From Actinoplanes aureus (lineage in GTDB: Bacteria > Actinomycetota > Actinomycetes > Mycobacteriales > Micromonosporaceae): 64,000 bases of DNA. The translations under genes were made by a program, and so were the position numbers. Of this stretch, positions 25,737 through 33,959 are shown one piece after another (position 1 is the first letter of the stretch; each line of letters opens with the position of its first letter). Below the pieces are notes generated by a model. The model had not been told where the DNA came from. It saw nothing but the letters and a program-made list of their open reading frames with translations, and did not search any database. The stretch spans positions 490,205 through 554,204 of the forward strand of contig NZ_JADQTO010000002.1 in NCBI RefSeq assembly GCF_015704865.1. Direction: 5' to 3'.

Positions 25737-26243
25737 GTGTCGATTTTCGCTGCCGCTGTCGCCCGGGGTAAGAACGGATGGACGGCGTCGGAGCTTGACC
25801 TTTCGGGCCTGGCCGACATCGACGAGGTGGTGGACGCGCTCCGGGATGCGGAGCCGGACAGCGACCTCGCGCTGCTGTTCGTCGAGAGTGACGACGAGTA
25901 CCTCGCGATCCTGCGCCTCGACGAGGGCGAGGACCTGCGGGTCTTCGCATCGGACTCGGCGTTCGCGGAGGAGTCGCGGATCGGGTCGGTACTGCTCGGC
26001 GAGGTGGAGACCCCGGCTCTCGGGCTGGACGACCTGGCCGCCCCGGACGACGAGGACTCACCGGCGCCGGAGCCGGACGCGGACCCGATCGGCGACGCGG
26101 AGCTCCTCAACGACCTGGGCGTGCCCTCGCAGCGGCTGCTCACGCTCTGCGGCATGGAGGGCATGCTGCCCTCCGACGTCACCGCCGAGATCTGCCAGCG
26201 GATCGGCTGCGGTGACGAGATGGAGGAGTTGCGCGAGGCGTGA
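25737..26243 (+). CDS. tRNA adenosine deaminase-associated protein
   Basis: Predicted 168-residue acidic protein, of the actinobacterial group always found next to tadA. The N-terminal half is a folded domain (IFAAAVARGKNGW, DLALLFVESDDEYLAILRLDEGEDLRVF), then an Asp/Glu/Pro-rich linker and a helical C-terminus with LCGMEGMLPSDVTAEICQRIG. I chose the GTG at 25737 because GGGGGA lies five bases before it. The stop overlaps the tadA start (GTGA). It probably modulates or stabilises TadA, but no direct function is established to my knowledge. Confidence 0.88.
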   Translation: MSIFAAAVARGKNGWTASELDLSGLADIDEVVDALRDAEPDSDLALLFVESDDEYLAILRLDEGEDLRVFASDSAFAEESRIGSVLLGEVETPALGLDDLAAPDDEDSPAPEPDADPIGDAELLNDLGVPSQRLLTLCGMEGMLPSDVTAEICQRIGCGDEMEELREA

Positions 26244-26686
26244 ACCGTCGCCAGCGGCATGAGGAATGGATGCGGCGGGCGATCGCCGTCGCATCCGCCT
26301 CGCCGGAGGACGTACCGGTCGGCGCGGTCCTGCTCGGTCCGGACGGCGCCGAACTGGCGGCCGCCGGCAACGAGCGGGAACTGCTCGGCGATCCGACGGC
26401 CCACGCCGAGGTGCTCGCGCTCCGCAAAGCCGCGGCCAAGCTCGGCACCTGGCGCCTGGACGGCTGCACCCTGGTGGTGACGCTGGAGCCGTGCACCATG
26501 TGTGCCGGCGCCCTGGTGCTCGCGCGGATCGCGACCGTGGTCTTCGGTGCCTGGGAGCCGAAGACCGGGGCGGTGGGCTCGCTCTGGGACGTGGTCCGGG
26601 ACCGGCGGCTCAACCACCGGCCCGAGGTGTACGGCGGCGTCCTGGAACCCGAATGCGCCGCCCTCATGCGTGACTTCTTCCGCTGA
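26240..26686 (+). CDS. tadA: tRNA-specific adenosine deaminase
   Basis: Predicted 148-residue zinc deaminase converting A34 to inosine in tRNA-Arg(ACG). The catalytic HAE lies at residues 55-57 and the zinc-binding PCTMC at 84-88. The conserved C-terminal helix (MRDFFR) is complete. It starts with GTG overlapping the stop of the associated-protein gene by four bases, so the pair is translationally coupled. Confidence 0.95.
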   Translation: MNRRQRHEEWMRRAIAVASASPEDVPVGAVLLGPDGAELAAAGNERELLGDPTAHAEVLALRKAAAKLGTWRLDGCTLVVTLEPCTMCAGALVLARIATVVFGAWEPKTGAVGSLWDVVRDRRLNHRPEVYGGVLEPECAALMRDFFR

Positions 26687-26794
26687 AGGTCTTGCCTGAC
26701 CGGCGCATCAGCCCGGCGCGGGCGCCACGGCCTGGCGTGGCACCCGGTCGCCGGGTGGTGCGGGGACTTTCGTCACGCGTACCCCGGAAACGGT

Positions 26795-27502
26795 CTAAGC
26801 GATCGCCGTGTCCAGGCCGATCCGCACCATGTTGCTGAAGCCCTGCTCACGTTGCGCCGAATCCATCGCCTCGCCGCGCTTGATGTGATCGCTGACGGTG
26901 AGGATGGTCAGCGCCTTGGCGCGGTAGCGGGCGGCGATCGTGTAGATCGCGGCGGACTCCATCTCGACCGCCAGGACGCCGTAGTCGGCCAGCGCGTCGT
27001 AGAGGTCCGGGCGGTCGGTGTAGAAGGCGTCGGCCGCCAGGATCGGGCCGACCCGCATCGGTACGCCCTGCGCCTCAGCGGTCTCGACCGCGGTGCGCAG
27101 CAGGCCGAAGTCGGCGACCGGGGCGTAGTCGACCAGGCCGTCGAAGCGGGTCCGGTTCATGTTGGAGTCGGTGGCCGAGCCGATCGCGGCGATCACGTCG
27201 CCCAGGTTCAGGTCCATCGCCAGGGCACCGCAGGAGCCGATCCGGATGACCGACTGCACGCCGTACTCGTTGATCAGTTCGTGGGTGTAGATCGAGGCCG
27301 ACGGCATACCCATGCCGGAGCCCTGCACCGAGACCCGCTCGCCCTTCCAGGTGCCGGTGAAGCCCAGCATCCCGCGGACCTGGGTGTAGCAGACCGCGTC
27401 CTCCAGGAACGTCTCGGCGATCCACTTCGCCCGCATCGGGTCGCCGGGCAGCAGCACCCGCTCGGCGATGTCGCCCGGCTTGCCGCCGATGTGCACGCTC
27501 AT
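26795..27502 (-). CDS. deoD: Purine-nucleoside phosphorylase, DeoD type
   Basis: Predicted 235-residue hexameric-type phosphorylase releasing purine bases from nucleosides. It matches E. coli DeoD length. Motifs seen are the N-terminal VLLPGDPMRAKWIAE, GSGMGMPSASIYTHELI for phosphate and ribose binding, IRIGSCGAL, and VEMESAAIYTIAA with the ribose-contacting Met/Glu. The catalytic SDH (VSDHIKRGE) is intact. It is convergent with tadA, with GC-rich imperfect hairpins between them. Confidence 0.95.
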   Translation of the reverse strand: MSVHIGGKPGDIAERVLLPGDPMRAKWIAETFLEDAVCYTQVRGMLGFTGTWKGERVSVQGSGMGMPSASIYTHELINEYGVQSVIRIGSCGALAMDLNLGDVIAAIGSATDSNMNRTRFDGLVDYAPVADFGLLRTAVETAEAQGVPMRVGPILAADAFYTDRPDLYDALADYGVLAVEMESAAIYTIAARYRAKALTILTVSDHIKRGEAMDSAQREQGFSNMVRIGLDTAIA

Positions 27503-27617
27503 GCCAGCTCTCCGTCTCGCTCGTTCATGTCGCAGATCTTGCCAGGTCAGGAGCCTCCCGCGAGGTTATGGGTGACCCGGCGGAGCAGGCTTGGAGGAGT
27601 CCGGTAACGTACTTCCC

Positions 27618-27707
27618 GGTGGTGTGTCCGAGTGGCCTAAGGAGCACGCCTCGAAAGCGTGTGAGGGTGCAAGCCCTCCGCGGGTTCAAATCCCGCCGCC
27701 ACCGCCA
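27618..27707 (+). tRNA. tRNA-Ser(CGA)
   Basis: A complete cloverleaf with a long variable arm. The acceptor strands ggtggtg and cgccacc pair with one wobble, the anticodon stem is cacgc/gcgtg with loop ctCGAaa (anticodon at 27652-27654), and the T-loop reads gttcaaat. CCA is encoded at 27705-27707. The 90-nt length fits a class II serine tRNA reading UCG. Confidence 0.95.
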
Positions 27708-27722
27708 ATAAGCAGGGCAAAC

Positions 27723-27756
27723 GCCCGGTGGCTCGCTGCGAGCCGCCGGGCTGTTT
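27723..27756 (+). terminator. Terminator after tRNA-Ser(CGA)
   Basis: A 13-bp stem (gcccggtggctcg / cgagccgccgggc) with a 3-nt loop is followed by tgtttt, 15 bp past the tRNA 3' end. Confidence 0.85.
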
Positions 27757-28096
27757 TGTGTCCGCCCTCGCGACCGGCCGCACTCCCGTTTTCCCCCTTG
27801 TGTTCTCCAGCCTCATGCGTCACGCTGTGTGCCCTCGGATGAGGGGGGCCGCGTGTCGGATCGGCGGCTCGTCCGTTCGGTTGTTCTCCATGATCAGCGT
27901 GCATCTTGTAACAGCCGTGTTTCTTCGCACGTCAGAGCACGTGGCTACGGAATGTAGTGAATCATGGACCGCCCAAAGACATGGGGTGTAGCGCAAGTCA
28001 CGCGGGCCAAATACACCGGATCAGACAATGCGGTTCCGACCGGGCGGCGAGAAACTTTCACAGAATCGCCCCACCCAGATTCTTCGATGTCTGTCC
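27757..28096. other. Non-coding stretch between tRNA terminator and leaderless gene
   Basis: About 340 bp in which I see no gene, repeat or structured RNA. Frames here lack start signals and end quickly. Its last part contains the promoter of the 69-residue protein. Confidence 0.4.
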
Positions 28097-28102
28097 TAGA
28101 TT
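28097..28102 (+). promoter_or_regulatory. -10 element for a probably leaderless transcript
   Basis: TAGATT (TANNNT pattern) ends six bases before the GTG at 28109. That spacing places transcription start on the first base of the start codon, as in actinobacterial leaderless mRNAs. No Shine-Dalgarno box is present upstream. Confidence 0.5.
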
Positions 28103-28108
28103 TGACAC

Positions 28109-28318
28109 GTGAGAGTTGAGCGACACTGGTGGAATGGGGACGTCCGACTTCAGCGACGTGACGTCTACGTCCGCACTGACGGCGAAACCTGGGAGGTCGA
28201 GGCCCAGATGGGCGGCCCCGAGGGGAAGTCGAAAGTGCAGCAGTGCCCCGGCCGGGCTTCCGCAATGATCCTGGCCGACGCGTGGCGTGGTCCACGCTGG
28301 CGGTGGCGCGAACTGTAG
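28109..28318 (+). CDS. Small tryptophan-rich protein of unknown function
   Basis: Predicted 69-residue soluble protein starting at GTG 28109. It is rich in Arg and Trp (RHWWNGDVRLQRRDVYVR, then DAWRGPRWRWREL at the end). The alternation suggests a small beta-sheet domain with one terminal helix. There is no ribosome binding site, but a -10 hexamer fits leaderless expression. A 15-bp hairpin follows at 28383. I do not recognise the family and cannot assign a function. Confidence 0.6.
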   Translation: MRVERHWWNGDVRLQRRDVYVRTDGETWEVEAQMGGPEGKSKVQQCPGRASAMILADAWRGPRWRWREL

Positions 28319-28382
28319 ATCGCGCCAGGAGCCTTCCCCCCAGGCTGCGCCGCAAATGCTTGGCTGTCTCGGCCAGCCTTAC

Positions 28383-28416
28383 AACGAGCCGGATCCCACC
28401 AGGGATCCGGCTCGTT
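28383..28416 (+). terminator. Strong hairpin after the small Trp-rich gene
   Basis: A perfect 15-bp stem (aacgagccggatccc / gggatccggctcgtt) with a 4-nt loop, 65 bp past the stop codon. It lacks a clean T-run, so termination may be inefficient or the hairpin may protect the 3' end. Confidence 0.65.
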
Positions 28417-28515
28417 CGTGCTGTGCATCCGTTTTGCGACGCACGCTCTGTCCGATGTGCGAGGGCGATGCTGATCTAGCCTGAACGCCCAGCGGACGGG
28501 CAGGAAGCGATCACC

Positions 28516-28857
28516 ATGCAGGCCAGAGTTACCGATCACCGATCCGACGTCGCAGTCCTCCAACTGTGCGGCGAACTCGACGCCGACACCGCGAGTCAGC
28601 TGCACGCCACGCTCGCCGACCTGATGGAGCGCCCGGTGCCGCGGATCGTCGTGGACCTCACCGAGCTCAAGTTCTGCGACTCGGTGGGGTTGAGCGCGTT
28701 CATCACCAGCAAGCAGGTGATCGCGGCCCGGGGCGGGTGGCTGAGCTTCGCCGGCGCGAATCCGTTCCTCGCCCAGCTGATGGAGACGGTGGGGCTGGGG
28801 CGCTACTTCGCGATCTTCCCGGAGGTGGACGACGCGATAGCCGCCGCACAGCTGTGA
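28516..28857 (+). CDS. STAS-domain anti-sigma factor antagonist
   Basis: Predicted 113-residue single-domain protein of the SpoIIAA/BldG type. The phosphorylatable serine lies in KFCDSVGLSAF, the conserved DSxG segment, and the flanking strands (VAVLQLCGELDADTAS, RIVVDLTEL) match the STAS fold. Such antagonists bind anti-sigma kinases when unphosphorylated and so release a sigma factor. No kinase or sigma gene is adjacent, so the partner is elsewhere. The ATG follows a purine-rich ggcaggaag segment. Confidence 0.92.
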   Translation: MQARVTDHRSDVAVLQLCGELDADTASQLHATLADLMERPVPRIVVDLTELKFCDSVGLSAFITSKQVIAARGGWLSFAGANPFLAQLMETVGLGRYFAIFPEVDDAIAAAQL

Positions 28858-28867
28858 GCGGACAGAC

Positions 28868-28904
28868 GACGAGGGCCGGCACCGATCGGGCGCCGACCCT
28901 CGTC
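28868..28904 (+). terminator. Hairpin terminator after the STAS gene
   Basis: An 8-bp outer stem (gacgaggg / ccctcgtc) with an inner cggc/gccg pair, followed by tgcactgtttt, just past the STAS stop codon. Confidence 0.6.
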
Positions 28905-28916
28905 TGCACTGTTTTC

Positions 28917-29401
28917 AAGGCCGAGAATACGAGACCCGGCGCGGGGTGCCCGAGGCGGGACCCCATCCTCTGCGTCGAGGCGCCGCTCGTTCAGCCTGAT
29001 ATCGACGACGTACAGGCACCAGCAACGTGCGTCTCTGCTCCGTGCCATGAAAGAGGACGCGGAGCGGGAGGATCGCCTGCGCAAGAAGAAGCAGAACGAC
29101 GGCGGTCGGGAAAGTTAGCGAGCAACTAAGGCTCTGCTCTCATGCGTGCGTCCTTAGTCTGTTCGGTCTTCACCTCGCCGACCGGCTGCCCGCTCAACCG
29201 AAGCGTACGGCGGGACCGTGCTCGTGGTCCTGGGCGTTCAGGAGCGCGCGGCGACGGCTGGAAGGCCACGCTCGCGGAACCTTGCTGCGATCATCAACGC
29301 TGCGCACGCCACAGGTCGCGCCGGAGCGAGCGCCGGCACAGTCGGACGGAGCCGGGCCGACCGTCGAACAAGCGAGACGAGAACTGAGACGCCGGACGAG
29401 C
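28917..29401. other. Non-coding stretch before tRNA-Ser(GGA)
   Basis: About 480 bp without a convincing gene. A 23-codon frame at 29047-29118 encodes a charged Lys/Arg/Glu peptide but has no ribosome binding site or promoter I can support. No repeat family was recognised. Confidence 0.4.
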
Positions 29402-29429
29402 GAAGGCCGGACCATCTGGTCCGGCCTTC
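29402..29429 (-). terminator. Terminator after tRNA-Ser(GGA)
   Basis: A perfect 13-bp stem (gaaggccggacca / tggtccggccttc) with a two-base loop, about 20 bp downstream of the tRNA 3' end on the minus strand. Confidence 0.75.
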
Positions 29430-29449
29430 CACGTCTGCCCTGCTCAGGC

Positions 29450-29537
29450 TGGCGGAGGATACGAGATTCGAACTCGTGAGGGTGTTAACCCAACACGCTT
29501 TCCAAGCGTGCGCCCTAGGCCTCTAGGCGAATCCTCC
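29450..29537 (-). tRNA. tRNA-Ser(GGA)
   Basis: A class II tRNA on the minus strand. The acceptor stem ggaggat/atcctcc is perfect, the anticodon loop is ttGGAaa (complement of 29501-29503), there is a long variable arm, and CCA is encoded at 29452-29450. Length 88 nt. It reads UCC and UCU serine codons. Confidence 0.95.
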
Positions 29538-29620
29538 GTGCGCCAGGATACGACAGGTGCGTGGAACGTCGTACGCAAGGGGGGTGCCGCGTGGCTGATG
29601 ACCCATTGGGTAGGCTTCAG

Positions 29621-29713
29621 GGCAGCCCCTCGTGCGGCGTGTATCTCGTGAACCTCCCCAGGGCCGGAAGGCAGCAAGGATAAGCGGGCTCTGGCGGGTG
29701 CACGGGGGGTCCT
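29621..29713 (+). ncRNA. ffs: Signal recognition particle RNA, small bacterial type
   Basis: The conserved SRP apical core is visible around 29647-29690 (gtgaacc, then the ccggaaggcagcaagga region and the ggctctgg closing side). The ends pair as cccctcgtgc (29626-29635) with gcacgggggg (29699-29708). This is the about-90-nt actinobacterial form without an Alu domain. A TAGGCT at 29611 is a plausible -10 box. Its place between tRNA-Ser and dnaX is standard in actinobacteria. Exact ends are approximate. Confidence 0.88.
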
Positions 29714-29805
29714 TGCGTTCTGTGGCACAGCACTTCCGGGGCACGTCGTTTTGTTCTTGTCAGACCCTCGACGGAGAATGGCGCGGTCGTCAGGAGGTGG
29801 CAGGA

Positions 29806-32800
29806 GTGGCGCTCGCCCTCTATCGGAAGTACCGGCCTCGAACCTTCGCAGAGGTCATCGGTCAGGAGCATGTCACCGAGCCGCTGTCGCAGGCGCTGCG
29901 CAGCGGGCGGTTGAACCATGCGTACCTCTTCTCCGGCCCACGGGGCTGTGGCAAGACCTCCAGCGCCCGCATCCTGGCCCGCTCGCTCAACTGTGAGCAG
30001 GGGCCCACACCGGACCCGTGCGGCGTCTGTGGCTCCTGCAAGTCGCTGGCCAACGACGGCGCCGGCTCGATCGACGTCATCGAGATCGACGCGGCCAGCC
30101 ACGGTGGCGTCGACGACGCCCGTGAGCTCCGGGAGAAGGCGTTCTTCGCGCCGGCCAACAGCCGCTACAAGATCTATGTGATCGACGAGGCGCACATGGT
30201 CTCGTCGGCCGGCTTCAACGCGCTGCTCAAGCTCGTCGAGGAGCCGCCGGACTTCGTCAAGTTCATCTTCGCCACCACCGAGCCGGACAAGGTCCTCGGC
30301 ACCATCCGCTCGCGGACCCACCACTACCCGTTCCGGCTCATCCCGCCGGCGACTCTCCGGCCGTACCTTCAGACGCTCACCGAGGCGGAGGGCGTCCAGG
30401 TCGACCCGGCGGTCTTCCCGCTGGTGGTGCGGGCCGGCGGCGGCAGCGCCCGGGACACCCTCTCGGTCCTCGACCAGTTGATCGCCGGCGCCGGTCCGGA
30501 CGGGGTCAGCTACTCCCGCGCGGTGGCCCTGCTCGGCGTCACCGACGTGGCGCTGATCGACGAGATGTGTGGCGCCCTGGCCGACGGCGACGGCGCTGCG
30601 GCGTACGCGACGATCGACCGCGTCGCCGAGGCCGGCCACGACGCCCGCCGCTTCGCCTCCGACCTGCTGGAACGCCTGCGCGACCTGATCATCCTTCAGC
30701 AGGTGCCGGACGCGGTGTCGAAAGGCCTGATCGACGGCCCCGCCGACCAGCTGGAGGCGATGGCCGGCCAGGCCGCCCGGCTCGGCCCGGCGACCCTCTC
30801 GCGCTGCGCGGACATCGTGCACAACGGCCTGGTCGAGATGCGCGGCACGACCGCGCCCCGGCTCCTGCTGGAGCTGATCACCGCGCGCATGTTGCTGCCC
30901 GGGGCCGAGGATTCGACCGGGGCGCTGCTCCAGCGCCTGGAGCGCTTGGAGCGCGGGGTCACCCCTCCGGCTGGTGTTGAGTACGCGCCCGCCGCCGCTC
31001 CGGAGGTGGAGGCGTCCAGCGGTGTGCCGGCGTCGGCCGCGGGTGGTGACGATGCGCTGATGGCCACGGGCGGGAGCGGGTCGATGGCCGCCGGTGGTGC
31101 CGGCCTTGCCGCCGCACGTGCTGCGGCTGCGGCAGCCCGCCGGGCGTCCGGTGCTCCTGCTCGGTCAGCTGCGCCGGTGTCGCCGGCTGCTCCCGGTCCG
31201 GAGGCTGTCGCTTCGGTACCGGCTGCGTCCGAGGCTGGCGCTTCCTCGCCGGCCTCGCCAGTTGTGGCTGCTCCTGAGCCTGCCGCCCCGTCGCCGGCCG
31301 CGCCCGTTGTGGCTGGCGCTCCTTCGGCGACTTCGTCTGCCGCAGGGGCTGCTGCCTCCCCGGCCGTGCCGGGCGAGGCTTCTTCCTCGCCCGACACGCA
31401 GGGTGAGCCCGACTGGAATCAGGTCGCTGACGGCTCCCGGCAGTCACCGCCCCCGGCCGAGGCTGCCGACACCGGCTACTACGACGACGAGCCGCCACCC
31501 TGGGACGAGGAGCCGCCGGAGGCGGCCGAAACGGCTCAGCCGCGGGTGGACGAGCGTCTGGAGCAGGTCCGCGCGGCATGGCAGGCACTCGGCCAGCGAC
31601 AGGACAAGGTCCGGGCGATGCAGACCGCCGGCATCGGCGTGCGCGAGGTCGACGGCGACGTCGTCGTGTTCGCCGCTCCGACGCCGACCTACGCCGAGCG
31701 GTTCCTGACGTACACGAAGGCGATCGCCGCGGAGTTCGGCCGGACACTCGGCGGGGAGTGGCGGATCCGGTGCGAGGTCGGCGAGGCCCCGGCCGCTGCT
31801 CCGGCCCGCAGCGCCGGACCGCGTGGCGCGTCCCCCACCGGCGGCCGCGACGAGCCGTCCGGTCGGCGCGCTCCCTCCGCCCGCACGGTCCCGCCGGTCA
31901 CCTCGGCCTCGGCACCGGAGCGGAACACGGGACGGACCGAGTCACGCCCCTCACGGCCCCAGCGTGCCCAGGCCGCCGACTCCGACGACGACTGGCCGGA
32001 GCCGGCCCGGCCCGCAGACCAGCCGGCTGGTGGCGATGTCCCCAGCCCGGCCACGGGAAAGCACGAGGCTTCGGCTGACGGCGACACGGAATGGCCGGAG
32101 CCCGTCCGGCCCGGCGGCCCGGCCTCCGCCGGTGATCGGCGTGAGCCGGCTCCGCCCGGCGACCGGGGCGGTGCCGCGCGCGCTGAGGTTGGCGAGTCGT
32201 GGCCCGAGCCTGCTCGCCCGGGCGGCCGCGGTCCTTCCGAGGCGAGTGCCGGCTCGAGCCAGCCTGCAGCTTTGCAGCCCGGCCCGAAGGAAGGTGCCGG
32301 CTCTGGCGGGTCTGCGGCTTCGCGGCTCGGCGGCTCGGCGGAGAGTGCCGGCTCTGGCCGGCCTGAGGCTTCGCGGTCTGGCGCCGTTCCTGGTGGGTCT
32401 GCGGCTTCGCGGCCCGGTGGCGCGGGGGAGAGTGCCGGCTCTGGTGGGCCTGCCGCTTCGCGGCTCGGCGGGTCGGGGGAGAGTGCCGGCTCTGGCCGGC
32501 CCGAGGCTTCGCGGTCTGGGGCGGACTCTGGTGGGTCTGAGGCGCGGCGATCCGACGACTCGGAGACGAGTTCGGAGTATGACTGGCCTGAGCCTGCCCG
32601 TCCGGGTGGGCGGCGCGATTCGGAGAGCTCGGTTCCGGATGACGGATCGGGCTGGCCCGAGCCAGCGCGGCCTGGTGGTGTGGCTGCCGCGGCGGAGCCG
32701 GCCGGTCGGCCGTTCGAGAGCGGCGCCGGGTCTCCGGCTCCGCGACCGGCGGCCGGATCGGGTTCGGCTGGTCCGGCCGGTTCGGTCGGTGGCGGTCCGG

Positions 32801-33336
32801 CTGGCCCGGCCGGCTCGACCGGTGCCCGCCCTGCTGGCCCGGCTGGCTCGGCCGGTGGTGCCGCTGCTGGTCCGGGCGGTGGTGGTTCGCCGACCGGTGG
32901 TGCCGCGGTCTCTGTGTCGCCGGTGAGCGGCGGTGCACCGGCCGGTGCTGCGGCACGGTCACCTCAGGAGGCAGCGCGAGCGGCCGCGCGTACCGGAAAT
33001 GCGGCTCCCAGCACTGGGCTCGCCGCCGCGCGCGCCGCAGCGGCCAGCGCGGCGAATCGAGGCCCGGCGGCAGCGAAGCCGGCACCGGCCGTCGCCGGCA
33101 CGGGCGGCGACAGCGGTTCCACCTGGTCCGACGGGACGCCGATCGGGGAGGCGCCCTACGACCCGGAGTACGACGGTCCACCGGCCCGCGGTGGGAGCGC
33201 CTACGAAGGTTTCGACCCGGGCGACGAGCCGACCGACGACGTGATCGACGAGAAGACCGCACGTCAGAGCGGAGAGGAACACGCCATGCAACTGCTCCGC
33301 GAGGCGTTCGGCGCGGAGAAGATCGGCGAAATCTGA
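29806..33336 (+). CDS. dnaX: DNA polymerase III subunit gamma/tau with very long repetitive linker
   Basis: Predicted 1176-residue clamp-loader ATPase. The AAA+ part starts with LALYRKYRPRTF and has Walker A GPRGCGKT (44-51), a zinc site (Cys 63, 72, 75, 78) and Walker B VIDEAH. Domain III follows to about residue 385. A folded tau-like domain lies around 585-650 (LEQVRAAWQALGQRQDKVRAM to WRIRCEVGEA). Most of the rest up to about 1140 is Ala/Gly/Pro/Ser-rich and contains five WPEPARPGG-type repeats. The last residues (MQLLREAFGAEKIGEI) match the conserved tail. I chose the GTG at 29806, nine bases after AGGAGG. The usual actinobacterial length is far shorter, so the linker is expanded. Confidence 0.93.
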   Translation: MALALYRKYRPRTFAEVIGQEHVTEPLSQALRSGRLNHAYLFSGPRGCGKTSSARILARSLNCEQGPTPDPCGVCGSCKSLANDGAGSIDVIEIDAASHGGVDDARELREKAFFAPANSRYKIYVIDEAHMVSSAGFNALLKLVEEPPDFVKFIFATTEPDKVLGTIRSRTHHYPFRLIPPATLRPYLQTLTEAEGVQVDPAVFPLVVRAGGGSARDTLSVLDQLIAGAGPDGVSYSRAVALLGVTDVALIDEMCGALADGDGAAAYATIDRVAEAGHDARRFASDLLERLRDLIILQQVPDAVSKGLIDGPADQLEAMAGQAARLGPATLSRCADIVHNGLVEMRGTTAPRLLLELITARMLLPGAEDSTGALLQRLERLERGVTPPAGVEYAPAAAPEVEASSGVPASAAGGDDALMATGGSGSMAAGGAGLAAARAAAAAARRASGAPARSAAPVSPAAPGPEAVASVPAASEAGASSPASPVVAAPEPAAPSPAAPVVAGAPSATSSAAGAAASPAVPGEASSSPDTQGEPDWNQVADGSRQSPPPAEAADTGYYDDEPPPWDEEPPEAAETAQPRVDERLEQVRAAWQALGQRQDKVRAMQTAGIGVREVDGDVVVFAAPTPTYAERFLTYTKAIAAEFGRTLGGEWRIRCEVGEAPAAAPARSAGPRGASPTGGRDEPSGRRAPSARTVPPVTSASAPERNTGRTESRPSRPQRAQAADSDDDWPEPARPADQPAGGDVPSPATGKHEASADGDTEWPEPVRPGGPASAGDRREPAPPGDRGGAARAEVGESWPEPARPGGRGPSEASAGSSQPAALQPGPKEGAGSGGSAASRLGGSAESAGSGRPEASRSGAVPGGSAASRPGGAGESAGSGGPAASRLGGSGESAGSGRPEASRSGADSGGSEARRSDDSETSSEYDWPEPARPGGRRDSESSVPDDGSGWPEPARPGGVAAAAEPAGRPFESGAGSPAPRPAAGSGSAGPAGSVGGGPAGPAGSTGARPAGPAGSAGGAAAGPGGGGSPTGGAAVSVSPVSGGAPAGAAARSPQEAARAAARTGNAAPSTGLAAARAAAASAANRGPAAAKPAPAVAGTGGDSGSTWSDGTPIGEAPYDPEYDGPPARGGSAYEGFDPGDEPTDDVIDEKTARQSGEEHAMQLLREAFGAEKIGEI
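31990..32680 (+). repeat. WPEPARPGG-type and Gly/Ser/Arg repeats within dnaX
   Basis: Five copies of a WPEP(A/V)RP motif are encoded at about 31993, 32092, 32202, 32583 and 32651. Between the third and fourth, imperfect units encoding variants of GSAASRLGGSAESAGSG repeat about every 60-100 bases. Codon choice differs between copies, so the protein repeats are older than the DNA identity shows. Confidence 0.7.
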
Positions 33337-33468
33337 TCCTTTCCGGCCGGCCGCGCAGCTTGTCGACTCACTGCACCCGGTGGTCGGCGAGGAGGCGCGG
33401 TAGCTCGCCGTGTTCGTCTAGCCGCCTGCTCGGCCCGGCAGCCCCGGCCTGGGGCTGAGCGCTGGGCT

Positions 33469-33741
33469 GCGGTGTGGCGGTGGCTTGCTGCCGGCTGTGT
33501 GGGCTTGCAGTCGCAGCGCGCTGGTATGCGCTCGACGGTTTCGGCGCGGGCGGGCATGCGCTTGACGGCCTAAGGCCGTGGTGATGTAGCAGTGGCTGGC
33601 TGCCGGGCCGTGCAGGGCTGCAGTGTAGGCGGGCTGGTGTGCGCTTCGCGGCCTCGGTCTGGCTGATGTGCGGCAGTGGTTTGCTGCCGGTCTGTGTGGG
33701 CCGCAGCCCGTAGGCGGCCGGGGTGCGCTTGACGGCCTCCG
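33469..33741. repeat. Three degenerate tandem repeats in the dnaX-ybaB intergenic region
   Basis: The 620-bp gap between dnaX and ybaB is mostly made of approximate repeats of 80-95 bp beginning near 33469, 33580 and 33662. Each contains a gcggtgg/cagtgg segment, then ttgctgccgg, a gtgtggg/gtgcagg part, and ends in tgcgctt(g/c)(a/g)cggcc. A partial unit lies around 33546-33573. No start signal, domain or consistent frame is seen, so it is probably non-coding. The rest of the gap up to ybaB shows nothing else. Confidence 0.55.
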
Positions 33742-33959
33742 CCGGGTTCCTGTGCGGCGCCGGCTAGCTACTGCGACCGCGTGCGGGCTGCGGCGTGCGC
33801 CCGCCCGGCCTGCGTGTGGCCGCTGGCGGCGCGCGGACGGGTGTCCGGCGGCGTGTCCGTGGGCAAGGGGAGCGTGACAGCTACGCTGGCGGCGGTAACT
33901 TTCGACCGCCGCGTGCCATCGATGGTGGTTATGGAAACGATGAGTTGAGGAGCGGTGCC

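Noticed and set aside
29047..29118. 23-codon frame encoding a charged peptide between the STAS gene and tRNA-Ser(GGA).
   Set aside because: No ribosome binding site or promoter fits and the length is too short to support from composition alone.
31000..33200. Repeats in dnaX considered as a CRISPR or non-coding array.
   Set aside because: Units vary in length, stay in frame with dnaX and lack constant repeats with unique spacers. They encode protein repeats.
29806..33336. Programmed frameshift producing a short gamma form of DnaX.
   Set aside because: No A- or T-rich slippery heptamer with a downstream stem was seen at the core-linker border; the gene is GC-rich throughout.
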